Shown piece by piece: positions 22,736 to 31,600 of a stretch of DNA of 33,488 nucleotides (positions within the stretch are counted from its first letter, which is position 1; each line of letters opens with the position of its first letter). Under the pieces are notes generated by a model. It did not search any database and was not told the DNA's origin. It saw only the letters and a list, made by a program, of their open reading frames with translations. The position numbers and the translations under genes are program-made. Origin of the DNA: Hymenobacter terricola (GTDB taxonomy: Bacteria > Bacteroidota > Bacteroidia > Cytophagales > Hymenobacteraceae); contig NZ_JAGEMO020000053.1 in the NCBI RefSeq assembly GCF_017921975.2, forward strand, positions 1-33,488. The letters are read 5' to 3'.

Positions 22736-23695
22736 ATGAAACTACTCGTTCGCTCCTTGTTTGCGACCTTGGTTTTCCTGGGGGTTTACTACGTGTGGCT
22801 GCGGGTGCTGCCGGGGGCCGTGGCGGTGCCGCAGGGCATCAACCAGGACAACGTCATCAAGATGCAGGAGTATCTCTATCGCACGGCCGGCCACTGCCCC
22901 ACGGTCATTCTGGGCTCGTCGCTGTCGGCCAAGCTGCGGCCCCAGGCCCTGCCGCCCGACGTGTGCAACCTGGCCCTGCGCGGCCAAAGCGTGTTCGAAG
23001 GCTTTGAGCTGATGCGCCGCGCCGGCCAAACCCCGCGCCTCATCCTCCTGGAAATGAACGTACTGGACCGCGCCCCCAGCACCGGCACCATCGAAAACCT
23101 GTTCAGCCCCACGCTGCACCCGCTGCGGCGCTGGTACCCCGGCCTGCAAGCCCGCCACCAGCCCCTCAACGAAGCCCTGGCCGGTGGCCTGGCCATCCTC
23201 GACCGGCTGCGACCGGCCGCCGCCCAGCGCATCGAGCAAAAGCTGGGCGTGGGCGGCCCCGCCCCCGGCGATGCCCTGCCCACCGACGACGCCAACTACC
23301 AGCCCCCGAGCCCCGCCGTGGTGGCCGCCGCCCGCGCCGATTACGAGCAGCTCCCGGCGCAGCCCGCGTTCGGGCGCAACCTGGCCCTGCTGCACCGCTA
23401 CGTGCGCTATTTCACAGCCCGGGGCTCCCGGGTGGTCTTTTTTGAGATGCCCATCGATGCCAACGCCTGCCAGGGCGCCAAAATGCGCTACATCCGGCAG
23501 CAGCTGGCCGCCGACTACCCCGCCGGGCAGCCCACCTACCTGCCCCGCCCCGACTGCGGCGCCTACCGCACCACCGACGGCATGCACCTCACCGACCCCA
23601 GCGCCTGGCGCTACTCGACGGTGCTTGCCCAAGAGCTGGGTGCGCTGCGCAACGACCAGGCCGTGGCCCGCACGGCCTCGTTGCAGCTGCACTAG
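22736..23695 (+). CDS. Membrane-anchored SGNH-like protein, probable partner of the MBOAT acyltransferase
   Basis: A 319-aa protein with one N-terminal membrane anchor (about residues 5-25, LFATLVFLGVYYVWLRVL) and a presumed periplasmic domain. SGNH-hydrolase landmarks are present: TVILGSS (block I, likely nucleophile S62), LRGQS (block II, Gly 83), LLEMNVL (block III, N108), and TDGMHL near the end (D281, H284, block V). The order and position after the MBOAT gene match the DltB-DltD and AlgI-AlgJ/X arrangements, in which the SGNH protein places the acyl group on the polymer. No strong similarity to a named family was recognised, so the role rests on motifs plus context. Confidence 0.72.
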   Translation: MKLLVRSLFATLVFLGVYYVWLRVLPGAVAVPQGINQDNVIKMQEYLYRTAGHCPTVILGSSLSAKLRPQALPPDVCNLALRGQSVFEGFELMRRAGQTPRLILLEMNVLDRAPSTGTIENLFSPTLHPLRRWYPGLQARHQPLNEALAGGLAILDRLRPAAAQRIEQKLGVGGPAPGDALPTDDANYQPPSPAVVAAARADYEQLPAQPAFGRNLALLHRYVRYFTARGSRVVFFEMPIDANACQGAKMRYIRQQLAADYPAGQPTYLPRPDCGAYRTTDGMHLTDPSAWRYSTVLAQELGALRNDQAVARTASLQLH

Positions 23696-23780
23696 CCTCG
23701 TTGGCTCCACGCTCAGGCTGGCATTCCCTCACCATAAGTCATCTACCTGGCTTGCAAACTCTTCATTTGCTACTCAGGCC

Positions 23781-24842
23781 ATGGATATTGTCACGAGTCT
23801 TTGCGTGGACGATGAGCAGCACCCGGCCTCCCGCTACGCCCAGCTATTGGATGTAAAGGCCGACCAGCGACGCCGCATTTACTGGCAGTGCGCTGTAGTT
23901 TTCTTTGCCACTTCCCTGCGCTGCAACCCCACGAACCGGCACCTTTTTTACACCAACGACGCCGGCCCCGCAGTCTGGCACGAGGTCGATTACCGGGCTT
24001 TTTTGCAGGGGCTGGGCGTCGAAATCCGGGTGCTGCCTTTCACTGATTTCCAGCCGCCGGCCGGTTTCTCAACCGACTTCCGCAACGCCTTTTACAAGCT
24101 GGAAGTGCTGCAAGCCCTGGCGAGGGCCGAGGCCGGCGACAGCAGTGTGCTGCTCGACTCGGATTGCGTTTGGACCCGCCCGGCCCCGGCCCTGCACCCG
24201 CAGATAGCTGCCGGGCCCGGCCTGCTGCTACTCAACGTACTGATTGAAACCACCCCCGATACTAAAATCGAAGGCTTGAGCCGCCGCGACATGGGCGAGC
24301 TGTACCAGGAAATTTACCCGGACTACCCACCTGCCGTGCCCACGTTTTTTGGAGGTGAAATTGTGGGCGGCCGCCGCACCGAGCTGGCCCGGTTGGTGGC
24401 CGAATTGCGCGCTACCTGGCAGCACTTGCTGCGCGCTTACCCCACGGCTCCGCCCCGCTTCTGCACCCAGGAAAGCATTTATGACAACGACGAGTACGTG
24501 ATGAATCTGGTGCTGAACTACCACCCGCGCCCCTGGATAGACGCCAGCCCGCACATCCGGCGCATCTGGACCTCGCACCGCTTCACCAATGTGCAGCCGA
24601 CCGATGCGCAGCTGCCCATCTGGCACTTGCCCAGCGAAAAGCTGCAGGGCCTGCCCACACTTTGCCGGCGGGCGCTGGCCCCCCATTCGCAGTTTTGGCA
24701 AGTGCCCCTGACAGGCTTTGGGGCCTATTTGGGCAAATATCTGGGCGTTACGGCACCCACTTGGGCACCTCAGCGCCTGCTGGCCCTGGCCAATAAGCTG
24801 CCGCGTGTTCTGGTATTGGCCAAGCGTTTATTGGCCCATTAG
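23781..24842 (+). CDS. Putative GT-A-type glycosyltransferase or nucleotide-sugar-binding protein
   Basis: A 353-aa protein, last gene of the + strand operon. The ATG at 23781 is chosen because the same frame upstream runs through the preceding gene out of phase. A DxD-like motif, D126-S-D128 in VLLDSDCVW, follows KLEVLQAL and resembles the donor-binding region of GT-A enzymes (GT8-like layout). FFGGEIVGG (about residues 190-198) and NDEYVMNLVLNY (about 235-250) could be acceptor-side loops. There is no signal peptide or obvious membrane helix. I do not recognise the exact family. A role as cytoplasmic transferase extending the lipid-linked glycan is inferred from the operon. Confidence 0.6.
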   Translation: MDIVTSLCVDDEQHPASRYAQLLDVKADQRRRIYWQCAVVFFATSLRCNPTNRHLFYTNDAGPAVWHEVDYRAFLQGLGVEIRVLPFTDFQPPAGFSTDFRNAFYKLEVLQALARAEAGDSSVLLDSDCVWTRPAPALHPQIAAGPGLLLLNVLIETTPDTKIEGLSRRDMGELYQEIYPDYPPAVPTFFGGEIVGGRRTELARLVAELRATWQHLLRAYPTAPPRFCTQESIYDNDEYVMNLVLNYHPRPWIDASPHIRRIWTSHRFTNVQPTDAQLPIWHLPSEKLQGLPTLCRRALAPHSQFWQVPLTGFGAYLGKYLGVTAPTWAPQRLLALANKLPRVLVLAKRLLAH

Positions 24843-24845
24843 CCC

Positions 24846-26915
24846 CTATCCCGGCCAGCCATCAAGCGTTGGGAGTGACAATGACTGAGCCGCACGGCCG
24901 CCTTGTCGGTTTGGAGTCCCTTCGCCCAGCAAGCCCAAAGCGCCCAGCCGGGTGATGATGCTGAATGCTGCGCGCACGGGCAGCCACCGCAACGGCAGTG
25001 CTAACTCCCGCAGAGCCGGTAGCTGCAATAGCTTAAATACTTGCCGGGCCGCCTCAAAATCACCCCGGCGCAGTGAACGATAGGTGCCCGCCAGCACGAA
25101 CTGATGAAAGAATCGGGCTTGCGCTTGGCGTAACACCTTGGCAGGTAACATGCCCTGCGCCCGGACCTTGGCAAAAATGCGCAGCAGCAGCCCTATGTTG
25201 TGTTCGTTGAACATCCCCGCCGTGAGGGCCCCCTCGTGCAAAGTATAGGCCGCCACGCAGGTGGGCACCAGCAGCACCCCCCAGCGGCTGAAGATGCGCG
25301 CCCACAAATCGGTGTCTTCCGTCGATTCCTGCGCCAGGTCGGGTGGGTTGGCCACGTAAACGGCCCGGCTGGCCACCAGCGCCGGGATGCGTATCCACGA
25401 CGAATCGGTGAGCACCCGTTTCAGGGCCTGCCGGGGGGCCAGCCAGCGCCGCTGAGCCGGGAGTTGCCGGCCCACCCGGCGCCGGTCGACATCCACAAGG
25501 TCGACTCCGAACAGCAGCACCTCGTGGGTGCCGCGCGCCACGCGCAACTCGGCCACTAACGTGGCCAGGCCGTCAGGCTGCAGAAAGTCATCATCGTGCA
25601 AATTGTAGAGGTAGTGGCCTTTGGCCCGCCGCACGCACGCCGCAAAGTTGTCGGCGGCGGTGCTGCCGGGGGCGTTGCGGTAGTAGCGCCACTGCCCGGC
25701 CGGTTGTGCTCGCATCCCCAGGCGTGCTACCAGTCCGCACAGGTCGTTAGCGGTCGAATTGTCCGATACCAGCACCTCTACATCGGGGGGCAAGGGGCCC
25801 AGGGAACGCAGGGCCCGGGCCAGCATTTCGGGCCGGTGGTAGGTGGGCATGCAAATGCTGAGCAGCGGCTCATGCACCACTGCGGGCTTCAGATACATGC
25901 GGTGCCTGGGCGGACGCGGGTGCGGCGCCCTGGGCCGCGTGGGGCCGCCGCCATCCGGCGGGGGCGGCCAGTCTTGCGCCGCTCGTGCCTGCACCAGCCG
26001 GCGGCTTGCCAGCAGGCCGCGCCGATGCTGCCACACGTAGCGCAGGGCCCGCAGAGAAGTACGCTCAAACAGCACCAAATACAGCAGGATAAACAGCTGG
26101 CGGGGTATGGCCTGCGCCAGCATGGCCATAATCTGGTTGGCTGGAGTATTTTTCACCAGCAGCAGCCACTGGTTTTTCACGGCATCGGCCTTGATAGAAC
26201 CGCCCAGCCGCCGCCGCACCGCGAGGTTGACGGGGATGAACTGGCGCGGGTGCAGGGCCCGGCAGGCCGGCTCGAACCGCGTGCGCCAGCCGTAGAGCTG
26301 GCTGCGCCAGGCCACGTCCCAGTCCTCTTTGTGGGCAAAAAAGCGCGGGTCGAAGAACGCGCCCTCCACCCGCAGGTCGTCGATGAAGCGGCGGCGCAGC
26401 AGCGGCAGGGCGCCGTCGGCCCCCATCACGTCCAGCGGCACCAACGGGCCTGCTTCGCTCACGCGCTGCCCGTGCAGGCGCAGGCCAAAGCGCCCGCCCG
26501 AGAGCTGCACCAAACCCGCGCTGTCGATGCGCGGGTCGGCTTCGGTGGACTGCACCAGCAGCCCGCACACTGTGCCAATGCGGGCGTCGGCCTGCATCGC
26601 GGCCACGGCGTGGGCCAGGTAGTCGGGGGCCATATCGATGTCGGGGTTCACCAACAGCACAAAGTCGGTGTCGGTGCGGTCGAGGGCGTAATTGTGGCCG
26701 CCGCAGAAGCCGGTGTTTTCGGGCAGAGCGTGCAGGTGCAGGCGGCTGTCGGTGGCGGCCAAGGCCGCCACGCGGGTGCGGGTGTCATCGGCCGAAGCGT
26801 TATCGACCACCCACATTTCAAAATCGGTATACGTTTGGGCGAGGGCTGAACGCACGCACGCTTCGATGGAATCGGCGCTGTTCCAGGTCACCACGGAGAG
26901 TAATATGGCGGGCAT
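24846..26915 (-). CDS. Bidomain GT2 glycosyltransferase (two fused GT-A domains)
   Basis: A 689-aa protein with two complete family-2 glycosyltransferase domains. Domain 1 (about 1-300) begins ILLSVVTWNSADSIEACVRS and has the metal site VNPDIDM (about 90-95), the rhamnosyltransferase-like GTVCGLLVQ, FFAHKEDWDVAWR and a basic tail. A proline/arginine-rich linker runs over 314-339. Domain 2 starts near M340 (LLSICMPTYHRPEMLARAL), with LHDDDFLQPDG as its DxD. The in-frame ATG of M340 (complement at 25896-25898) could be a separate start, so this may be two genes fused by loss of a stop. Its 3' end meets the + strand operon with a 3-bp gap. Acceptor and donor sugars cannot be told. Confidence 0.88.
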   Translation of the reverse strand: MPAILLSVVTWNSADSIEACVRSALAQTYTDFEMWVVDNASADDTRTRVAALAATDSRLHLHALPENTGFCGGHNYALDRTDTDFVLLVNPDIDMAPDYLAHAVAAMQADARIGTVCGLLVQSTEADPRIDSAGLVQLSGGRFGLRLHGQRVSEAGPLVPLDVMGADGALPLLRRRFIDDLRVEGAFFDPRFFAHKEDWDVAWRSQLYGWRTRFEPACRALHPRQFIPVNLAVRRRLGGSIKADAVKNQWLLLVKNTPANQIMAMLAQAIPRQLFILLYLVLFERTSLRALRYVWQHRRGLLASRRLVQARAAQDWPPPPDGGGPTRPRAPHPRPPRHRMYLKPAVVHEPLLSICMPTYHRPEMLARALRSLGPLPPDVEVLVSDNSTANDLCGLVARLGMRAQPAGQWRYYRNAPGSTAADNFAACVRRAKGHYLYNLHDDDFLQPDGLATLVAELRVARGTHEVLLFGVDLVDVDRRRVGRQLPAQRRWLAPRQALKRVLTDSSWIRIPALVASRAVYVANPPDLAQESTEDTDLWARIFSRWGVLLVPTCVAAYTLHEGALTAGMFNEHNIGLLLRIFAKVRAQGMLPAKVLRQAQARFFHQFVLAGTYRSLRRGDFEAARQVFKLLQLPALRELALPLRWLPVRAAFSIITRLGALGLLGEGTPNRQGGRAAQSLSLPTLDGWPG

Positions 26916-26981
26916 AGGCGGGGGAGTTATTTAATAATTAATATATACAATAACAAACTGGCATTCTAAGTTTTTAGTCAT

Positions 26982-27020
26982 TCGTTGTTAGTATGCAGGC
27001 AGCAGCTCGACTAACAACGA
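26982..27020. repeat. Intergenic inverted repeat (TCGTTGTTAGT arms)
   Basis: 11-bp perfect arms at 26982-26992 and 27010-27020, followed by GCAACTGAC. It is related in sequence to the element at 22635-22718: both contain the CTCGTTGTTAG / CTAACAACGAG core. It lies in the 162-bp gap between the two - strand glycosyltransferase genes, next to an AT-rich leader (26928-26960). Confidence 0.6.
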
Positions 27021-27077
27021 GCAACTGACAGCCCTTTTACTGTTGAACGACTACTTAGCGTGTAGAATACGGCATTG

Positions 27078-28331
27078 CTAAGCCACTGCTTCGGCGGCTA
27101 TTACGGGCGGAGCGGCGGTCGGCACAGCCAGCCCACTGTGGTGCAGCAGCTGGCGCAGGGCAGCCACGTCCACGGTCAGGTCTTCGAGGCGGTCGGCGTA
27201 GGCGTTGGCACCGGCCGCGGCGGGCGCACTCACCAGCGGCAGATGCATTACGTCGACGCGCGATGACACTTCCAGGAAATCGGGCACCACGAAGTGGTGC
27301 GGCAGCAGCTCGATGAGCACCGCGCCCGGCTTGCAAAAACCGATACCGGCCAGCCCCGCCCCTACCGGCGATACGATGACACGGGCCTGGGCAAACAACG
27401 CCGCTTTTTCGGCAAAGCTCAGCTCGCTCAGCTGGTAGGTTTCGAAGCCGTACGGGCGCAGCAGGTCCTGCATTTTGTCTTCGTTGGTGATGCGGCGCAC
27501 GGCCGCGTCGCGGCGGTTGATGTACACCAGCGGGTTGAACGCGCGCGTGACCTGGCGGCGGGCCTCGTCGTAAGCCGTGCGCATAAACTCAAACGTCCAG
27601 CGCGGAAAGTGCCGCCCGCGCCCGCGCACCGCCGAGGGCACCACCAGCCGGTCGGCCTGCAGGTGGCGGTGAGTTTGCACGTCAATGATGCGCTCCGGGG
27701 CCACGCCCAGCAAGCCCAGGGTTTCGCGCACGAAGCCGTTGTTCCGGTCGTACACCAGGAAATAATCGATGGAATCCCACAGGCCGGCCTCCCGCACCAG
27801 GTGCAGGCGGGGCAGCGAGTCGAGCAGCCAGTGCGAGTAGTTGCCGGTGCCCGCGCCGCCGCCCGAGAGCAGGCTGCACACGGTGCCGGCCACCGGCACG
27901 GGCGGCAAAAAATATCGCTGCCGAAAAATGTTGTTGTCTTCGGGCTGAATCAGGCCCCACGCCTTTTTGGCAAACTGAAACGAGGCGTCGCCCACCAGCC
28001 GGCCGTCGGCCGCAATCACCGCTACGCTGTCGAAATTGTCGGCGTAGACGCGGCCCTGCTCCAGGGTGAGCACGAACGCGGGCACTACCTGCTCGGAGCG
28101 CTGGGGCTTGTCATAATCCACGCACAAGCCGTAAAACTCATCTGATACCTCGAGCTGCGAGACATGGGCGGGTATAACTTCCTGGTAGATGGCCCGGCTG
28201 CCCGGCTGCGTGCCCAGCTGCTGGCTACTGGGGTGCACGCCCACTGGCCGGTAGCGCAGGTTGTAGGGCACTAATTCGCGAAGCATCCGGCCGGAGCGAC
28301 GCTGGATTCGTTTCAGTATGTCTTTGTCCAT
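27078..28331 (-). CDS. Glycosyltransferase family 61 protein
   Basis: A 417-aa protein of the GT61/DUF563 family. Signature blocks are NYSHWLLDSLPRLHLVREAG (about residues 164-183), LVYDRNNGFVRETLGLLG, LVYINRRDAAVRRITNED (about 268-285) and ARVIVSPVGAGLAGIGFCKP followed by GAVLIELLP (about 313-341). The N-terminal 150 residues are variable and Leu/Arg-rich, and the C-terminus has an alanine-rich tail. There is no signal peptide, so it is cytoplasmic or membrane-peripheral. The gene is separately controlled: a candidate promoter, an operator-like palindrome and a hairpin leader lie upstream (28358-28515). Bacterial GT61 members are common in capsule and exopolysaccharide loci; the sugar is unknown. 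Confidence 0.85.
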   Translation of the reverse strand: MDKDILKRIQRRSGRMLRELVPYNLRYRPVGVHPSSQQLGTQPGSRAIYQEVIPAHVSQLEVSDEFYGLCVDYDKPQRSEQVVPAFVLTLEQGRVYADNFDSVAVIAADGRLVGDASFQFAKKAWGLIQPEDNNIFRQRYFLPPVPVAGTVCSLLSGGGAGTGNYSHWLLDSLPRLHLVREAGLWDSIDYFLVYDRNNGFVRETLGLLGVAPERIIDVQTHRHLQADRLVVPSAVRGRGRHFPRWTFEFMRTAYDEARRQVTRAFNPLVYINRRDAAVRRITNEDKMQDLLRPYGFETYQLSELSFAEKAALFAQARVIVSPVGAGLAGIGFCKPGAVLIELLPHHFVVPDFLEVSSRVDVMHLPLVSAPAAAGANAYADRLEDLTVDVAALRQLLHHSGLAVPTAAPPVIAAEAVA

Positions 28332-28357
28332 GTGGGTGGAAGTGATAAAAAATGGCC

Positions 28358-28418
28358 GCTAGTGGTTCGCATGGGCTGCGGTGGGGCTACCCCCATCAAG
28401 TACTTGCGAACCACCAGC
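28358..28418 (-). promoter_or_regulatory. Hairpin in the leader of the GT61 gene
   Basis: Arms at 28358-28371 and 28405-28418 match at 13 of 14 positions, the odd pair being a wobble. An inner pair ATGGG/CCCAT lies at 28371-28375 and 28392-28396. If transcription starts near 28433, this hairpin lies wholly inside the 5' untranslated leader, ending 27 bases before the start codon. It could affect mRNA stability or translation. Confidence 0.4.
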
Positions 28419-28439
28419 TAATACCTCTTTTGTGGCGCC

Positions 28440-28470
28440 CAAATTAAATACATTATCTTTAAATTTTCAA
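28440..28470 (-). promoter_or_regulatory. Candidate promoter for the GT61 gene
   Basis: On the - strand, TTG at 28470-28468 is followed after exactly 20 bases by TTAATTTG at 28447-28440. This is one mismatch from the Bacteroidota -7 consensus with ideal spacing. The region is AT-rich. The TTG overlaps the end of the 17-bp inverted repeat. Confidence 0.5.
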
Positions 28471-28515
28471 TGATTTTTTATTCATTATTCACGAATATTG
28501 AATAAAAAATCATTG
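28468..28515. promoter_or_regulatory. 17-bp perfect inverted repeat (operator-like)
   Basis: CAATGATTTTTTATTCA at 28468-28484 and its exact complement at 28499-28515 are separated by 14 bases. It overlaps the candidate -33 element of the GT61 promoter and lies upstream of the rest of it. It also lies about 50 bp beyond the terminator of the upstream - strand gene, so it is not needed for termination. It may be a binding site for a dimeric regulator, a cruciform or an RNA hairpin. Confidence 0.5.
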
Positions 28516-28567
28516 TTAATATGCTTTGCAGGTTTTGTCCTACTGCCCCAAAACCCTGCCAAACAAC

Positions 28568-28601
28568 AAAAGGCCCGTTCCTGAGCAGGAACGGGCCTTT
28601 T
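28568..28601 (-). terminator. Rho-independent terminator of the beta-helix/malectin gene
   Basis: 15-bp perfect arms (AAAAGGCCCGTTCCT, loop GAGC) begin 24 bases after the stop codon. Read on the - strand, the stem ends in TTTTGTTGTTTG. It closely matches the terminator at 32489-32524. Confidence 0.85.
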
Positions 28602-28625
28602 GTGGAAAAGCGCCGAACGGGCCGG

Positions 28626-31600
28626 CTATTCCTTCTTCAGTAGGCTGAGGGAGGTGCCGGCCAATGAACCGCTCACGAAGCGCACCACGTAGGGGCCGGG
28701 CTGCAGGTTCGGCACGGCCAGCGGCTGGCTCGAGGTGCCGGCCGGGTAGCTCAGCGTGCCCTGTGCCACTTTCACACCCATGGTGTTCAGCACCTGCACC
28801 TGCACTTGCTCGGCCTTCGCCACGGTGGCTTCCACTTGTACCTCCGTCTGGCCGCCCACCACTGGGTTCGGGTACAGGCTCAGCGGGCTGGTAGCGGCGC
28901 TGGTGGTCAGAGCACTGGTGGTCAAAGTGCTGGTGCTACGGCTGGTGGCCTGGCTCCAGACCTCCACACCCGAGAGGTTGACGGTGCCGCCGGTGGAGGT
29001 GAGCTGGATGCTGCCGTTGCTCACCGTCGTCACGTACGGCCCCAGCTTGGCCCAGGTGCCCGCAGCGCCCGTGCTGATGTTACTAGCCACTTTTACTCCG
29101 TTCACCGCCAGGCTGAATATTTCCGGCGCATTGTCTTCCCACACGTAGGCGTAGACCTGGTAGGTGCCGTTGGGCACGGCCGTCAGGCCGAAGTTCAGGT
29201 TGTTGCTGTACTGGCACTCGCGCAGCATGGATGCCCGGCTCGCGTCCGTGGCCGGCGTCAGCGCCTGGCCCTGGTTGCCGTACCCGCTCCCGTTCACCGC
29301 GTAGTTGCCCGTCGTGCTCGCCTCCCACGCGTTGCCGTCGATGGTCAGCGCCCCCCCGTGCAGGTTGATTGCCCGATAGAAGCGGCTGGCGGTGGGGGTA
29401 CTTGGAGTGGTCGGAGTAGTCGGAGTAGTAGTGGTGGGTGCGTTCCAGATTTCAAGACCGGAGCAGTTGGCCGTGCCGCCGCTGGTGGCCACCGTCAGGC
29501 TGCCCCCGGTGGCCGTGGCCGCGTAGGGCCCGAGCCGGTCCCAGTGCCCGGCCGCCCCGCTGTTGTAGTTGGCCTGCGCCACCTGCCCGTTCACGGCCAC
29601 GCTGAAGGTCTCCGCGTTGTTGTCTTCCCACACATACAGGTACACCTGGTAGGCCCCGCCGGGCACGTTGCCCACCGTCAGCTGCACCGAGTTGCCGTAC
29701 ACGCTCGAGCGAATCATGCCCGCCCGGCTCGCGTCCGTGGCCGGCGTCAACGTCGACCCCTGGCTGGCAAAGCCCGTGCCCCCACTCACTTGCAGGCTCG
29801 AGCCCGCCTCCCACTTATTGTTGTCGATGGTCTGAGCCGTACCGTTGAGGTTAAAGGCCCGATAGAAGGTTCCGGCCGTAGTTGAGGGAGGATTCGTGGT
29901 AACGGGAGGAACCGTGACAGTGGTCGAGCGCCAGATTTCGAGGCCGGAGCAGTTGGCCGTGCCGCCGCTGGTAGCCACCGCGATGCTGCCCCCGGTGACG
30001 GTGGCCGCGTAGGGCCCGAGCCGGTCCCAATGCCCGGCTGCGCCGCTGTTGTAGTTGCTCTGGGCCGCTTGCCCGTTCACGCTCACGCTGAAGGTTTCCG
30101 GGCTGTTGTCTTCCCACACGTACAGGTACACCAGGTACGCGCCATTGGCTACGTTGCTCACCGTCATCTGCACCTGGTTGCCGTATTTGCTGGCGCGAAT
30201 CATGCTGGCGCGGGTCGCGTCCGTATTAGGCGTCAAGGTCGCGGCTTGGTTGGCGAAATTGCTGCCACCCGTCACTTGCAGGCCGGTGGCCGTGCTGCTC
30301 TCCCAGTTGTTGCCGTCCATCGTCATTGCGGGGCCATTGAGGCTAAAGGCGCGGTAGAAGGCGGCGCCGGCCGGTGCGGCGGGGGTTACCGGAGGGGTAG
30401 TGGGAACGGTTGGCGTTGTTGGGGTAGTGGGCGTAGTTGGAGTGGTGGGGGTAGTGCTGCCGGAGAGGCCGGGGGTGACGCCGTTCTGCTGAATCTTCTG
30501 CAGCCAGAGCGTCCACTCGTTCTGCTCGGTTTGCACCGTGACGGGGTTGGGCAGGTTGACGTTGCCCGTCACCACGCTGGCGTACGTCGGGTCGATGTCG
30601 AAACGGTTGGTAAAGGGCAGCGTTGGGCCCCAGCACACGTAGCCCACCGTGTTGTCGGCAATGCGGATGTTCGCCCCGAACGCCGCCGCCGGCGAGCCGT
30701 AAAAATTCGACGGGTTGATGCCGCACCAGAGCTTGTTGAGCTTGTCGCCGTTGGGCAGGTAGCCGCTGGTCACCACCCGGTTATTGTGCACGTTCACGTC
30801 GTGCCCCGAGGCAATGTTGATGCCCCCGTTGCACGTGCTCACAAACTGGTTGTTATAAATCTCCAGGAAGCCCGTGGAGGTGGCCGCCGTGGTGCCTTCG
30901 CCGTCGGTGGTCATGCCCGTGCCGTTGAAGTTGGAGCTGGTGGCCGGCATGGGGTAGGCGCCCTGCACGTAGTTGTCGTGCACCCGGGCCGGGCTGGCGC
31001 TGGTTCCGCCCGAGTCGTAGAAGTTCATATTGTCGCTCACCGTGCTCTGGTTCGGCGTATTAATAATCTGGTTCCAGGCTACCTCCACGTTGGCCACGTT
31101 GTTAATCGTGTTCATCAGAAGAAAGCACGCGGTGCCTTGCGAGGGGTTGTTGCGGAAGCTGCCGTCCAGGTTAAAGGCGCGGTTATAGCGCACCCTCACC
31201 GTTTGGCTGCTGGTGCCGTTGCCCGTCCAGCGGTCAAACACCATGCCCTGGTTGCTTTCCAGGTAGTTGTGCTCCACCACCAGGTTTTGGGCCTTGTGTG
31301 CATAGAGGAACACGCCGCGCACGGTGTTGTCGGCGGTGGGCGTCGCACCGTAGCCACTGCACTCGCGCACCGTCAGGTCGGCGTGGTCCAGGGGCGAATA
31401 AATCAGGTCGCCGGGGCCCACCAGCGTGCAGTTCTGTAGAATAACGGGCTGCGTAGTGGCAATTTGGATAACGGGCACCGAAGAATTGGTGCTACGGTAG
31501 TTGCCCGTGTAGGTGCCCCCTTGGGTGATGGTGATAGGGCCAGAATAGTTGAGGTTGGGTGCCTGGGCTTGCGCCCGGCCAGCAACCAGAAAAAGTACAA

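Noticed and set aside
23184..23780. Upstream extension of the GT-A-like gene
   Set aside because: The frame is open but lies out of phase inside the SGNH-like gene and reads as Pro/Ala/Arg-rich off-frame sequence. The ATG at 23781 is a better start.
30393..30455. Tandem repeat resembling a CRISPR or satellite array
   Set aside because: The repeats are triplet-based, in frame and encode a Thr-Pro linker; there are no spacers.
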